Assembly (NCBI RefSeq): GCF_019925205.1
Contig: NC_083567.1
Span: 26,474,001 to 26,538,000, forward strand
DNA length: 64,000 nucleotides
Source of the DNA: Metopolophium dirhodum
Lineage: Eukaryota; Arthropoda; Insecta; Hemiptera; Aphididae
Direction of reading: 5' to 3'
A program made the position numbers and the translations under genes. Positions 25,269 to 37,189 of this stretch are shown here, piece after piece. How positions within the stretch are numbered: the first letter of the stretch is position 1; each line of letters begins with the position of its first letter. Under the pieces are notes generated by a model. It did no database searches, had not been told where the DNA came from, and saw nothing but the letters and a program-made list of their open reading frames with translations.

Positions 25269-28200
25269 GTAAGCTCCGCAGTCCACCCCTTGGTGTATTA
25301 TGATAATAGTTAATATATAGATATCTAATTTATAATTTATGATCGACTCGTGTAGCTCTATACGTCTCCGTAAAATGATTGAAATGATTTCTATACATTT
25401 TTTCTTATCAGAGTCGTAATTGTGGGGGGCACTTACCCATCTGACTTTTTTTTTTGGGGGGGGGGAGCAAAGGTCCCATCAGAGAGTTCAACAATATAAA
25501 ACTTTGAATTTTCTTAAGTTAAAAAAGAATGCAATATATTTAACATATTATAATATTTAAATATTTTTTTCCTCAAACTATTTCATCAAAGTACATTTAT
25601 TTTGGGTTTATCTTATGGTATATTCAATGTTATCTCAAAAATCATATTTAATAAAGTAATTAAATAATTATTCGTTGGTTATTATTTATTATTCACCAAA
25701 AATAAAATATGTGTAAATAATATTAATATTTGTAATTTTTTTAAACTACTTATAGGCTATAGCATGTTTTTATTAATGAACTCTTATGTAGGTTCTTACT
25801 TCTTAATACTATTAAACAATGTGAGTACCTAGTACCTGCTACCTACAATTTGTTTCTAACCCATAAAATTAGTTTTAAGACTAAACTGAAAGGAGGGAGG
25901 GGGGTTATGGTGTAGATAACCTACAATGGTAAATTAATTATTAAATTATTATTAAAATAAATTTTTATCCAGTTACGCCACTGCTTTTTACTGAACAGTG
26001 AATAAAGTGAGCACTATATCTGTAGTGGTTAAGGCAATTACATGCGTTTGTGTCCAATAGAATTATTAAATCAAAGAGCATTAATTACTTGTTTATATTT
26101 ATTTACAACCATATCGTATACAACTTGATTAAAAAAAAAAAAATTAATTAGTCTAAACTACAGTTATAAATGAAATGTATAAATATAATTTCAACTTAAC
26201 GTATTCTTTTTTAATTACCTAATTGGAAATTTAGGTTGTTACAAATTATACAATAGCTATACTTTAACTAGTTAAGCTATTAAGTTGATTACACAAATAA
26301 TAAATTAGCAAAAAAAAGTAAAAAGTAAATTTATATCATAATTTTATATTATAAATTATAATAAATATGTAATGAAATAATATGAACAGTAGTTTTAGAT
26401 TTACTCAAACCAAAAACACAATGAATATCATATTTAATTAAAAACCAATGAACATAAAATATAGGTACGTTTACGTCACATGAGTATAGGACAATAAACT
26501 AACAAATGCGTATATGCATGCTACGAAAATTAACGTAGATAATCGATTTACCGATATTATAATATGAGGCGTGAATATAGTTCCTTAATTATTATTTATG
26601 TTGGTAAAATATTAGAACAGATAATGAACTTTTTTTTCATCACTATATTATATTATATTATTGTCTATTGAGTTTTTTGAGGTCCTTTATTTTCACCTTT
26701 AATACCAGCGAACATTTTTTCTTCGACGGAAATAATGCGAAAACAAATATTTTACTATTTTTTATCTATTTTCCAGATGATGCCCGCATCATGACGTTTC
26801 TCAGAGGATGTAAGTTCTCTCTGGAGAAGACCAAGAGGAAATTGGACATGTACTTCACGATGAGAGCGGCTGTACCGGAGTTCTTCAGTAACCGAGACCC
26901 AACGTTACCAGAAATCAAAGAAGTGATGAGAGTCGCGTATGTACCTATATTTTAATATCTGGAAGTCTACTTAAGGGATTCAAAAACTACGATGTGTATT
27001 CCATTTTAAATGCATTTGAAACATTTAAAAAAAAATGTAATATACTATAGGCAAAAATATAATTTCAACGATGTGCGCAGTAAAATAATATTATATACAT
27101 TTTGGACGGTGATTATTATTCGTCGACAACTATAATTGCAATTATGCTCAACGAAAATTCATATTATAAAAACAGATATAACTACATAACTTACGTACCT
27201 ACTAATGTTAGATTTATAATATTATTACAATGCCATATTATTATATAGTGTTGACAGTTGAAACAGTGTACCGATAGGTAAGTGTCATAATAATTAAATA
27301 TGTTATATTATATCGTTATTCCGTAACTATAAACGCGTAGGTATAAGACACGTTTATTTTTTTAATTTCATTTTTAAAACGCCTATTGTCCGATTTTAAA
27401 CTATTGGTTTTCGTTAAGTCTTATTATTCAAGTAAGTACCAGCAACACGCACGATTGTTGCGTTATTTTTTTGTACACGCACTTTCTGTTCCACATTTTT
27501 ACTTTACACATTATATTTTAACGAACGTTCCGATTTCATTACATCATAATACATTATAGACTATCTATCTCGACTGTATATTTTATTATATAAATGTACC
27601 AACACGATTTGATCTGTTTTACGGATATACTTACGTTGTATCATCACATTATATTATATAATAATATAGCAATATTGCGTATTTACTGTAGTTATCGTAG
27701 TCGAATTAATGACGGCGTGTATGCGTGTGTGGGGGGAGTATTTTTCAGTTCTACTGAATTTTTCGTATTTACAATATTTGATTCGATTTGGGATGAGTGT
27801 GAAGTTAGCATTTTATTGCTAACTTCACACAATTTTAGTCTCACCCCACTTTTGGCCTCTGTCCAAATTATACCGAAAAAATATTATTAAAAGTCGTAGA
27901 GCTTATATTAATATTCAAATAATCGTAAGTTGGTTACCTGGTGTAATTTGGAAATATAATTTGTCTAATTATTAGAGTCGTAATGTATGAAATTAGCTCC
28001 TCGGTTAAATTTAGCCATGGCTTCGAATCAATGAACTTATAAAAATCAACTTCCAAATTTTCAATTACCTACTTACAAAATTGCAGAGCTTTACAACTTA
28101 CAGTTTATCCAGTGCGTATTTGGACAAAATGGGCTCATTAGAACCACGCACTTAACTCGGGGCCCGTGAGATCGTGATGTACATATTGTTATGAAATATC

Positions 28201-30417
28201 TCTTTAACGCGCCATATCACAATTTCATTATTCGTATTTTGACACCGGAAAAATATTATCAAAAGTCGTAGAGCTTATATAATATTCAAGTAATTTGTAA
28301 GTTGGTTATCTGGTGTAAATTGGATAAATTAGAGTCGTAATGTAAAATTAGCTCCTCAGTTAAATTTGGCCATGGCTTCGAATCAATGAACTTACAAAAA
28401 TCAACTTCCAAATTTCTAAATCGCAGAGCTTTACAACTTACAGTTTATCCAGTTTATTTGGACAAAGTGCAGGGCTCATTAGAAACACACACATAACTCG
28501 GGACTCACGAGCTCGCGATGTCCATTTTAATATTATAAATATCTTAAACACGCCATATTTTAATTATTCATATTTCACGTTTCGTCATATGTTTCAGAAA
28601 CGTACCGCCACTTCCGGGTTTAACGCCGAACGGACGCCGCGTGGTCATGATGAGCGGTGTGGATTTGGAACAGATGGCCGCGACCGTGGCCGAAGGTATG
28701 AAAGTGGTGTTGATGATCGGCGACATAAGGTTAAAGGAGGAACACGTCGGCGTGGCCGGAGACGTGTACATTCTGGACGCCAGCGTGGCCACACCGCAGA
28801 ATTTCGCCAACCACTTTGCCAAGTTTACACCATCTCTGATCAAAAAGTTCCTCATCTGTGTACAGGTGTGTACATCTTAAATTACGTGTTATACCTAATA
28901 ATATCATTTTGTGCCAAGCTCGTTAAATTTGACAACGTTAAAATTGTCTGTCGGTTTAGTTCGTAGAGAAACATAATAATATATGTCTAATAAAATATTA
29001 GGTAACGTATATTAAATTGTTTTCTGGTATTCGAAGGGAAGAGAAATCCACTTCGTTTTAGAACCGAAATAGACAGAAATTATGTAAACTGACCTTGTAT
29101 TTCAATATAATAGCGATGATCCGATTCAGAGGAGTATTGTTTTTTAAATGCTGTAATATATGATATAATCCAATGAATTATAGTTTCTTTATAATGAATC
29201 GTATTAATAACTATATTGTATGCGTCGAAATATTTGTGACGAGATTCATATTACGAACTTATTGACTTTCCGGTCAAAATAGTGATACAAAAAAATATGG
29301 GTTTACAACATTCAAAAACATATTTTTTACTAAATGCAAATGATATACTCATCAACGTTTTAAATTAATGACTTAAGGTGATAACAGACCAACAATTTCA
29401 TTAGGAATAAATAAGAATAGATCGCCACTTCGATCATAACTTTGTATGTAAAACTTTCTAGACTCTATTAAGTGTTTCTGTAAAATGTGTTTTACTCTAA
29501 TTTGATCGAGACTATAGCAATGCGTAACGATTTCTACTACCTTTTCATAATACGACCATATTGTATTGCCGAGTCGTTGTATGATACAACTTTTATAAAT
29601 TATTATAATGATATTTTTAATATATAATATTATTAACATCCATGAGTTGCGTTGTTAGTCTTTGGTAACCCATTTTTAGCCAACCTATTACCATTATTTA
29701 GACATACTAAATAACTTACTATAGTTAGGTGATCCACTAGTTTACTACAATATACATTATACTCATTAGTCATTACTCATCCAATTTAATTTTATTTTAT
29801 TATTTTCAAAACAATCATGTAACCTTTTTAAAAGAGTTTATTTAAAAAAAATTCAATGCCGTTTATTAACCGATTTTTGACTTTTGTACATATTTTAGGA
29901 AGCATATCCAGTTAAATTGAAGGAAGTGCACGTCATAAATGTTTCACCACTTGTGGATACAATCATCAACTTTGTGAAACCATTCCTCAAAGAAAAAATA
30001 CGTACCAGGGTAATGCAATATAATATTTGTATATTATTATGATCTGTATCCTTAATCTATTTTTTTGACCCCTATATAGATCCATGTGCATTCGTCGTTA
30101 GACTCATTAAACGAATTTGTACCAAGGGACATGCTTCCAGAAGAATATGGAGGAAAAGCTGGACCAATCGCTGACATTAACCGTAACTGAAAATAATCAT
30201 TCATAACATTGCTATATAGAACATAAAAATATATTTTTGGTTTTTTTTTTTTTTTGTGAATTTAGGTCAATGGTACGAAAAAATGGTGACTTACAAGGAT
30301 TGGTTCAAGGACCAAGAAAAAATCAAAGCCGACGAGTCCCGACGCCCTGGAAAGCCGAAGACACACGACGATCTGTTCGGAATGGAAGGTTCCTTCAAAC
30401 AACTTTCTATCGATTGA
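25130..30417 (+). CDS. CRAL-TRIO domain lipid-transfer protein (alpha-tocopherol transfer protein/clavesin-like), six coding exons
   Basis: Exons 25130-25268, 26777-26936, 28598-28865, 29899-30009, 30080-30182 and 30266-30417 join in phase into 310 residues, typical for the family. Residues 20-90 form the helical CRAL-TRIO-N region, with the hallmark R-x3-FLRGCKF (residues 50-60) and the amphipathic helix after it. Residues 105-255 form the Sec14-like lipid-binding domain: LPGLTPNGRRVV, then DVYILDAS (155-162), then NFANHFAKFTPSLIKKF, KEVHVINVSP and the closing VPRDMLPEEYGG (240-250). The tail (WYEKMVTYKDWFKDQEK) is the usual C-terminal helix. Such proteins carry hydrophobic ligands (tocopherol, retinoids, phosphoinositides) between membranes in the cytosol; the ligand cannot be read from sequence. 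No signal peptide. An in-frame ATG at 25103 would add nine residues if the upstream acceptor were not used. Confidence 0.93.
25269..26776 (+). other. CRAL-TRIO intron 1, with a candidate hAT MITE
   Basis: 1508-bp GT..AG intron ending CTATTTTCCAG. It holds a probable old hAT-type element (25409-25983); the rest is AT-rich. Confidence 0.85.
25409..25983. mobile_element. Probable degenerate hAT-type MITE with a G-tract
   Basis: The left end CAGAGTCGTAATTG and the inverse of the right end (CAGTGGCGTAACTG) match at 11 of 14 positions. A T-run followed by ten G (25456-25465) lies about 45 bp inside the left end, a layout shared with the element at 59698. The flanking octamers agree only partly, so the boundaries are approximate. 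Confidence 0.5.
26777..26936 (+). CDS. CRAL-TRIO gene, coding exon 2
   Basis: Encodes residues 47-99 and two bases of residue 100, including the DDARIMTFLRGCKF motif of CRAL-TRIO-N. The donor must be GC/GTATGT (26937): only this cut leaves the phase that continues into exon 3 as ..RVANVPPLPG. The apparent GT four bases later breaks the frame. Confidence 0.9.
27798..27831. repeat. Perfect 14-bp stem, 6-nt loop hairpin
   Basis: GTGTGAAGTTAGCA (27798-27811), loop TTTTAT, then the exact inverse TGCTAACTTCACAC (27818-27831). A weaker pairing of GGGATGAG with CTCACCCC extends it beyond a 9-nt bulge. It could be a small inverted-repeat remnant or a structured intronic RNA element. Confidence 0.85.
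27872..28577. repeat. Tandem duplication, 372-bp period, two copies
   Basis: Copy 1 (27872-28243) and copy 2 (28244 to about 28577) start with ACCG.AAAAATATTAT and share long blocks (AAAAGTCGTAGAGCTTATAT; GCCATGGCTTCGAATCAATG; GCAGAGCTTTACAACTTACA). They differ by scattered substitutions and short indels. Copy 2 runs up to the exon 3 acceptor. Confidence 0.9.
28598..28865 (+). CDS. CRAL-TRIO gene, coding exon 3
   Basis: Encodes the end of residue 100 to residue 189, the first half of the lipid-binding domain (LPGLTPNGRRVVMMSGVD; GDVYILDASVATPQNFANHF; LIKKFLICVQ). The donor is CAG/GTGTGT. Other frames over this exon are also open for 95-125 codons but lack family motifs. Confidence 0.92.
28866..29898 (+). 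other. CRAL-TRIO intron 3
   Basis: 1033-bp AT-rich intron ending TATTTTAG; no further feature recognised. The minus-strand 88-codon ORF inside it is not called. Confidence 0.85.
29899..30009 (+). CDS. CRAL-TRIO gene, coding exon 4
   Basis: Encodes residues 190-226 (EAYPVKLKEVHVINVSPLVD then TIINFVKPFLKEKIRTR), the central strand and helix of the Sec14-like fold. Phase 0 at both ends; donor AGG/GTAATG. Confidence 0.92.
30080..30182 (+). CDS. CRAL-TRIO gene, coding exon 5
   Basis: Encodes residues 227-260 (IHVHSSLDSLNEFVPRDMLP then EEYGGKAGP), the end of the lipid-binding domain. The donor GTAACT (30183) is weak at positions +4/+5. Reading through it gives TGA at once, so intron retention would drop the last 50 residues. 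Confidence 0.9.
30266..30417 (+). CDS. CRAL-TRIO gene, coding exon 6 (terminal)
   Basis: Encodes residues 261-310 (RQWYEKMVTYKDWFKDQEK, a basic linker RRPGKPKTHDD, then FGMEGSFKQLSID) and the TGA stop. The acceptor GAATTTAG follows a 17-T tract. Confidence 0.9.
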
Positions 30418-30443
30418 ATGCAGCATCAACATCGTTCTTAAAA

Positions 30444-30449
30444 AATAAA
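30444..30449 (+). terminator. Poly(A) signal of the CRAL-TRIO gene
   Basis: AATAAA begins 27 bases after the stop, followed by a T/G-rich stretch. It would give a very short 3' UTR. Further AATAAA strings occur beyond 30900. Confidence 0.5.
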
Positions 30450-31814
30450 TTTTATACGATTTACGCATATTTTTATTTTGTTCAATAATGTGAACACTTC
30501 ACAAGCTGGGTGGTAGCCTAGACAATTTTTTTTTTTGAATATAGATTTCACATAATTTGGACTATATTTGATGCAATTTCCTTGAAACCAAAGCTATTAA
30601 ACAATTTTTTTTGTATGCGTTCTAGGTTTTAGAACTTTCAAATAATCCTATAAATAATTTTGTTTTTATAATAAATGTTTACTTTATACATATATGTTTG
30701 TAGAATAATGCACTTCTTATCACAATATCAACTTCAACATATTTTAATTTTTGTTATTATTGTATAAGGATGCCTAGTTTATTTTTTAGTTAAATGTTTT
30801 TTGTATTCAATTTCAAATAAGAGCAAATATATTGTGATCGATATTTTTATTAATATTTTATACTTACAAACATATTTTATATGTATTTTTTTTCATATGA
30901 CTATAAATGTAATGAAACTAAATAAATCGACAACTTTCTTTCTATGGTTGCATATAATTAAAAAATTTATTTTATAATCTGAATTGTTTTAATAATATAT
31001 AGTCATGTACCTAGTTGAATATGATAACACTTATGGTTCAATTTAAATGAATAGAATATTAGATTCAAATCATTTATGCCCGTATTACAATAGTCGATTA
31101 CACTTCGATTACGCTTAACCCACTGATTTTACCTGCCAAATTCCGCGCTTTAACCTTAAATCAACTATTTTAATAAGGGCCCTAAGTTATCAGTAACTAA
31201 TTACAAAGATGAATATTTTGTATCACTTTGAAAGTTTAAATAAATATTACGGCATTCATGCAATATTCGATCTACCGCCACGATTTAGAATGTAGGTAAT
31301 AATTATGGTATACCGTGTACTATGTTTATTTTAATATTTTAATCACTGGGTGGGCTTAGCATTACGGTGATATAATATCATATCATTATCATGTATTACC
31401 AGTACGAAAATATAATATTAATATCCCACGCATGATATTGTATAATATTTAGGGTAGATACACAACTGCGGGTGATTGAATTTGAGGTCTGTTGAAGCTT
31501 TACTTAGGTAGAAAGTATGAAAAGTAAGAATTTGTAAGTATTTAAATTTTGAATGACCTATTTCAAGCGAAATATGTGAAACCAGAATAAAGAAAGTGCG
31601 TGACAAAGGATTTCAGACATATTATTATCATTTATCACTATTATCAGACTGTTCGATAAGCCAAAAAATTGTTCACAAATATACATAGTTACACGGGTGT
31701 TATAATTCAAATTTAATTCTTTATCAAATACATGAGTTAGTTTTTTTTATTGGTCTGCAAACTTACTTATAAGGGTTTTAAAAATTTTAAATTAATTTGA
31801 TATCAAAAGTAAAA
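30450..31814. other. AT-rich DNA downstream of the CRAL-TRIO gene
   Basis: No gene or recognised element. Possible extended 3' UTR in its first few hundred bases. Confidence 0.45.
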
Positions 31815-32910
31815 ATTTCCCAGTAGTTTTCAAAAGTGACATGAAAAACAAAAGAGGAAAAACGAGAATTTTTACGCAAAATCTGTTTTTGAGAAAATGG
31901 ATTTTGGTTTTTGGTGTAACTCTAAAAAAAAATGATCGTACTTACGTGTAATTTTGACTAAATGTTTATATTAGCATTTTCTAAACACCATAACATTTTC
32001 CAAATATTTTGACATATTGAGCTGTTTACCGACATTTTCAGTTTCCATTTTTTTTAGTTTTTTTTTCTATAAATATCAATAACATTTTATTTGTTGGTTA
32101 AAAAGGCTTGAGAATTTAATAGAATTCTCCTAGGTTATTGATTCAAAGGCAGATGAAAAAAATTAAGAACCCTTAGTCACAGTTTCATTTATAAGCATTT
32201 AAAGTTTAAATTTTTACAAAATACGGAGAAATCACGAAAATTAGCAAATTATTTTGAGTTGAGAATTCATAAAAATTTTTTTTTTAAATCTAAGATTTGA
32301 AAATGTAATACAAGATTATTCATAAGTTTGTCTACCTTTATCAAAAAAAAAAAATATCTACGAGAAAATCCGATTAAACTTTTATGAGCGTTTGAAATTC
32401 ATATTTTTACAACATTTGATATTTACTCGATATCTCATGTAACGATTTTCTTATTTTGTAGTAATTAAAAAACATATGACTGTAGATACTTAAAAATTTC
32501 ACTTCAATGAATGTTTGTACTAGCATTTTCTATACACGATAAAATTTTGAAAATAATAAGCATATAAAGTTCAAATTTTGACAAAATTTATAATTTAATA
32601 ATTATTTTGTAGTTAAAAATGTATAAAATGTTCAACTTTTATAGCTAAGGATTGAAAATTGAAAACAAGGCTCCACGTAAATAGGTTATATATAAATTAC
32701 TTTATTCACAATAATATCATCAAATATACTTGGTAATATCATAGGCTGACTGACAGTTTTCGCTCAGAATCGTTTTTCTTATACAATGATATTATATCAT
32801 TGAATTCAAATTTAACACAATCCATTACAGTGACCCACTTGTAACCTACTGTACAGCAGAGTGACATCCACTTACCCACCTTTTTTTATTTTATTTTTGT
32901 TCCTGTTTAC
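31815..32910 (-). repeat. Long dispersed repeat, copy A
   Basis: The inverse of this segment aligns with 51745-53000 over more than 1 kb. Shared blocks include GGTGGGTAAGTGGATGTC, TTACAAGTGGGTCACTGTAA, AAAACGATTCTGAGCG and TTTTTACCCAACAAATAA. There is no ORF worth calling. Transposon class unknown. Confidence 0.75.
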
Positions 32911-32994
32911 CATTAAATATTGTTTGAATAACAGATGTGTACTATTTTGTTGACGCAACTTGGATACTATTATATAGAGCTTATATAAAATGAA

Positions 32995-33215
32995 CCGTTA
33001 TTTTCAAAGTAAAAAAATTAAAAACGATTCTGAACAAAAACAGTGCTCAGTCGGCCTATTACTAATAGTATATTTGATGATATTATTGTGAATAAAGTAA
33101 TTTATATAAATCTATTTACGTGGAAACTTGTTTTAAATTTTCAATCTTTAGCTATAAAAGTTGAACATTTTATAAATTTTTAACAACAAAATAATTATAC
33201 AGTTTTAAATTAACT
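32995..33215 (+). repeat. Long dispersed repeat, partial copy B
   Basis: Starts around AAAAACGATTCTGAACAAAA and contains TATTTGATGATATTATTGTG and TAGCTATAAAAGTTGAACAT, in the same order as the copy at 51845-52020. It faces copy A, so 32550-33215 can fold into an inverted repeat around 32920. Confidence 0.75.
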
Positions 33216-33239
33216 TAATTCACCAATGTATATACTCCC

Positions 33240-33726
33240 CCATGGATCTGGTGCGTGGAAAAACATACTATAATATTATCGCTGTCATATCCGTTTTTGA
33301 TAAAATTATTGTCACCTATCGGCGAATCGGGACAATTATATCTATATTATAAAACCGGTATAATTTGTCGGCGAACCAAGACGTCGGCCAAATTAGAGTG
33401 TCAGCGAAATGGGAATATTTTTAAAATATTTAAAAACTGGTATATTTGTCGGCGAACTGAGTTGTTGGCGAATTGGGATTCGGCAAAGTACCCACTTTAA
33501 CCATATTATGAACCATATTTGCAATATCCCTGAGCTAGGGTAACCGGCCGTAGCCTTACCCACAAGGCCTGCAGACCAATCAGAGGTGCATCTCCGTACG
33601 AGCACAGAGATTTAATTTTACAACAAGATCATCTTAAATTTCGATATTTTATAAATACCCAAAACAACATATAATAATAATTACAGTGAAATAATTCCTT
33701 TTTCCTCACTCATAGATATAAAAAGA
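33240..33726. other. Short degenerate direct repeats (TCGGCGAA-containing)
   Basis: Between 33310 and 33490, GTCGGCGAA/ATCGGCGAA/TTGGCGAA recurs at least five times at irregular spacing, twice after GGTATAATTT/GGTATATTT. 33510-33610 is a GC-richer segment of unknown origin. The 81-codon ORF there is repeat-driven. Confidence 0.45.
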
Positions 33727-34080
33727 AATATAAACAAATACTGCATTGATTTGTGGAACTCACAATAGCACGCGACCACGGAAAATAAATTAAGAGAAAT
33801 CAAGCACTCTATTAAACTCTGGCCGAAATAAGAATCTAAACAGAAAAAAATGAGGTAACTCTTAATCGACTCAGAAATGGGCATACAAAACTCATACACG
33901 AACACTTATTATGGCAAAGACTGATGTTCAACATGCAATACTAACTACTCTATCAAACATATCATCATCCACTGACCAAACTTCAACGAAGCTAAGAAAG
34001 ACTTCAACAACCCGGACAACCTGTACGAAGCAATTGGTCCATTTTCAAAGTTTCAAAACATAATAAAATTTTATATCTAA
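33727..34080 (+). pseudogene. Jockey-like non-LTR retrotransposon ORF2 C-terminus, dead
   Basis: One reading frame over 118 codons translates to the typical end of Jockey-clade ORF2. It shows an N-x2-K-x-CIDLWNSQ region, a charged helix, then a zinc-knuckle-like C-S-T-C...IKHIIIH with a stop where the last Cys is expected. It ends PNFNEARKDFNNPDNLYEAI then FQNIIKFYI and TAA at 34078-34080. At least five in-frame stops show it is long dead. RT and endonuclease are absent (5' truncation). Confidence 0.65.
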
Positions 34081-34270
34081 AAAAAATTGAATTGTATAAT
34101 AGTATATAGCATAACATAATGTAAAAATGTATTTATTTTTTTTTTTTATTTAAAGCCTCTAGTATAAACTATGATAGCTTGACAATTACATAAATCTAAA
34201 AATGTAATACTTTTGTAAGGCTATAATAACCTTTGGAATTGATGCTTAACTAATAAAGAAAAAAAAATGA
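34081..34270 (+). mobile_element. 3' UTR and A-tail of the Jockey-like copy
   Basis: Continues from the dead ORF: a T-run, then GGCTATAATAACCTTTGGAA, TTGATGCTTAACTAATAAAG and an A-run at 34258-34267, as expected for the 3' end of a non-LTR insertion. Confidence 0.55.
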
Positions 34271-35330
34271 TAATAATATAATAATACAATATAGTAAAGT
34301 TATACGCAATATAATATTATGTAAAAGATCGGCATATCATTCTTACAATTTTACTATATGGTATTTTCTCAGTATAATTTATTAAATATGTTTAACTGTC
34401 GACCATATTAATACCAACAGACGTGCATCGACTTGAACATTAACCCAAACGTACAGTCGGCTTATACGTGTGCACACGTAAGTATACAGATACCTAAAAT
34501 GCTATCAATTTTATCTACTAAACGGGTTGTCATCGTCATTTATTTTCGTCGGGCGAATCGGTAGCCTGTCCGCTGTCGGTTGTCGAGTGAACGGCGGCGT
34601 GGTCGACGAGACGTCAGCCTATTGCCCTCTCGTGCAACAGGCGGTCGACACTATTTCCAAGAATCCAGATGATGGTTTTTGATTGCTTTTTGGTCGGCTG
34701 ACAACGAAAACCGGCACCGATAACACCGTGTGTAATAATAAAATAATATATTATTGTGCGGCTTATAGTGTGGTAGAATTTTTTTCAGTCGTGACCCAAG
34801 GTTTGTTGACCGTTTGTTTTTTACGATTAGTTACTATAATATTGTATTAATAAATAATAATAGGAGACGCTGCGCGTTCACGAATTCGTTGACTCCTCCG
34901 TCTTTGAACACGGTATAATGGATCGACTATCGACTTCTATAAAACTTAATTTTATAAAAGGCTGAGTTCCAACATTTTAATTATTGCATTCTTAGTTAAA
35001 TTCCACCGAGGTCGGTGTGTAGTATTGATCTTAGGTCAGCAACATCACTACCCGACACCGACCACTAAGCCGCCTGTCTCACGTATGCAATACAATAATA
35101 TGTTACCTATAGGTAAATTAGCCATTAGGGTGCCACATATTTCTAGGTAGTATTTTTAAATTTTTTTTTTATTATTCTATCTAGCTCAAATTTAAACCGT
35201 ATACAATTTTAACCCACTACAGCAACTTAAACAAGTGCTGATTTGAACTTAAACTTTTCATAAACTGAACAATTTTAAAATCATTGCCGAAGTATTAGGG
35301 CAATATGGCACTATAATTATTGTTCCAGGC
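34271..35330. other. Intergenic DNA with GC-richer island (34430-34720)
   Basis: 34540-34720 is rich in CG dinucleotides (GTCGGGCGAATCGG; GTCGTCGAGTGAACGGCGG-like) and has no supported ORF. Candidate regulatory DNA or untranslated exon. Flanks are AT-rich. Confidence 0.35.
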
Positions 35331-37160
35331 TCGACCAGAAATTGAAGGCTGTGTCCGCCTAAAGTATAAAGTATTCTTTATAAGTACACTTATTGTTTCT
35401 CAAAGACCTGGGTATCAAACGAAAGGTAATGATTATAACAAACATTTGAAAGTCACTGTGGTGGCCACCATTAGTTTTTGAAGCTAGGAATTTTGGGCCA
35501 ACCGTTTCGATGGAAAATTTTAAAACTGGTTTCAAACAAAAGACAATAATTTTTAAGTATGCGCAAGCTCGCTTTTAAAATTTAGAAGTTACTCAGTGAT
35601 CCATATCTTATCACCCCTAATTAAGGGTTTCAAAAATATTATTATACCATTTCTTGCACCGCGTTTTTGATTTGTACTACGCTCGCCGTTTTGAATTTTG
35701 GAACCAAATCTGCAGTTTTCATCGTTTAGTCTTTAGGTACATTTCGTTATTTATGTATGTTGTAAGTTACAGTATTGTAACGCAACGTTGTGCACCTCGA
35801 CAATCTTACCGGCACCCCGAACCGGTGTCGTAGTCTACTTGCCCGGTGTTGTGTTCTCACTGCACGGTGTCTTGGGAACAATATCTGAATCCTCCCACCA
35901 CTTTACTGGTTTCCCCTGACGATGCAATCGCACGCTTAGCCTTTAGTCTTATGATATATATATATTTTTTTACAGTCCACTACTGTACGCCAGCTAAGGT
36001 TTTTGTTTGTCATTACCGTGTGCTCAATCTTGTGGTATTTTTTTTTTGTTTTGAATAAAATGTACGTATATTATACTATGGAATAATACACCAAGAAATC
36101 CCTCCCGCGGTGAGTTTCGCCGACGGGCAAGATTTGAGGGTAAATGCTGTGGAGGCGCGTAAACCTCCATTGGGTAATGTACAATTTTGTATTTATTTGT
36201 ATGCCTTGGCCGGCTTCGAGTTAATTTTTTCACAATAATATTGTGTGTATGTATTATTTTGGCGGTAATTGTCCGATCGTGTCCACAGGACCGACGACCA
36301 CTAATGGGGTTCCCTACAGAAAAACTATTATTTACTATTTAGTATATTTATATTTATCACACTGATAGTGTTGCGTGTTTACAACCATCTGGATTTGCGA
36401 TGTCCACAGGACTGACGGGCCCCTCATGAGGTTCTTGTATATACATTATGATATTCATACATATGTGATATGGCTTGACGTAAGCTCCCGTCGAAACTGT
36501 TTTTGTTTTTATGTTAATTTTCTGCTGCTGGAGTTTTACGCCAGTGAGCTTTCTCCACTAATTTAAATATATCTCCCCAGTTATTTGAACTTAACACTTG
36601 TTTTTTTTTATTGTTTTACCTTTTTACCCCGATTTCGAAAATCCTACGACCTCCTCACCAGTATGGTGTTTTAAGGGTCGTAGGTTGGTGACCTATGGTA
36701 TGTTGTTAGGGCGTCAGTAACCATAACGTTACACAGTGTTATAGGAGTTCAGCCTACAGTGTAGCTTATATGCATATTAAACATTATATAAGGTATATTA
36801 ATGTGTGTACTATGTACGATGAATTTAATATGTATTTACTATTTATTGATATGTATTCTTATTAATTCTTATTAGTTATTTTGTAGTTATAACATAATAT
36901 TATCAAATAAATAATTAATACAATAAATTATACAAATAAATGTATGAAATATAATATAAACATATTTTACTTGGCTCAAATATTTTTAATTAATTAATAT
37001 AGATTTTTTTCTTAAAAATATACTTTTTTGTGTCGGGGACCAGCTATAAAATATATCCATAGATGTTAAAGTATGGGGTTGTAAATTTCATAAAGCATGT
37101 GGCAAATTAGTTATTGGCATGGGTTTGTAGTAGATTTATTAGAATGGGTAAAGTCGGGAG
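35331..37160. other. Repeat-like intergenic DNA, possible LTR-type material
   Basis: 35400-35430 (GTATCAAACGAAAGGTAATG) is the inverse of a block inside the 37.2-38.0 kb minisatellite (CATTAGCTTTCGTTTGGTAC), so the two are related. GTCCACAGGAC.GACG occurs at 36281-36296 and again at 36402-36417. No ORF is supported; no paired long terminal repeats could be shown. Confidence 0.35.
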
Positions 37161-37189
37161 GCCAACTAAAGTTTCAGATCAAAACACCA

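Larger units (their letters stand above)
26937..28597 (+). other. CRAL-TRIO intron 2, with tandem duplication and hairpin
   Basis: 1661-bp intron ending CATATGTTTCAG. It contains a perfect 14-bp hairpin (27798-27831) and two tandem copies of a 372-bp unit (27872-28577) that stop about 20 bp before the acceptor. Confidence 0.85.

Noticed and set aside
28568..28966. Alternative long ORFs (95 codons minus, 125 codons plus) over CRAL-TRIO exon 3
   Set aside because: Shadows: only the frame called carries CRAL-TRIO motifs and joins in phase with both neighbours.
35760..36770. A solo LTR of a retrovirus-like element
   Set aside because: TG..CA-like ends can be picked by eye but no second LTR, primer-binding site or target duplication could be shown.
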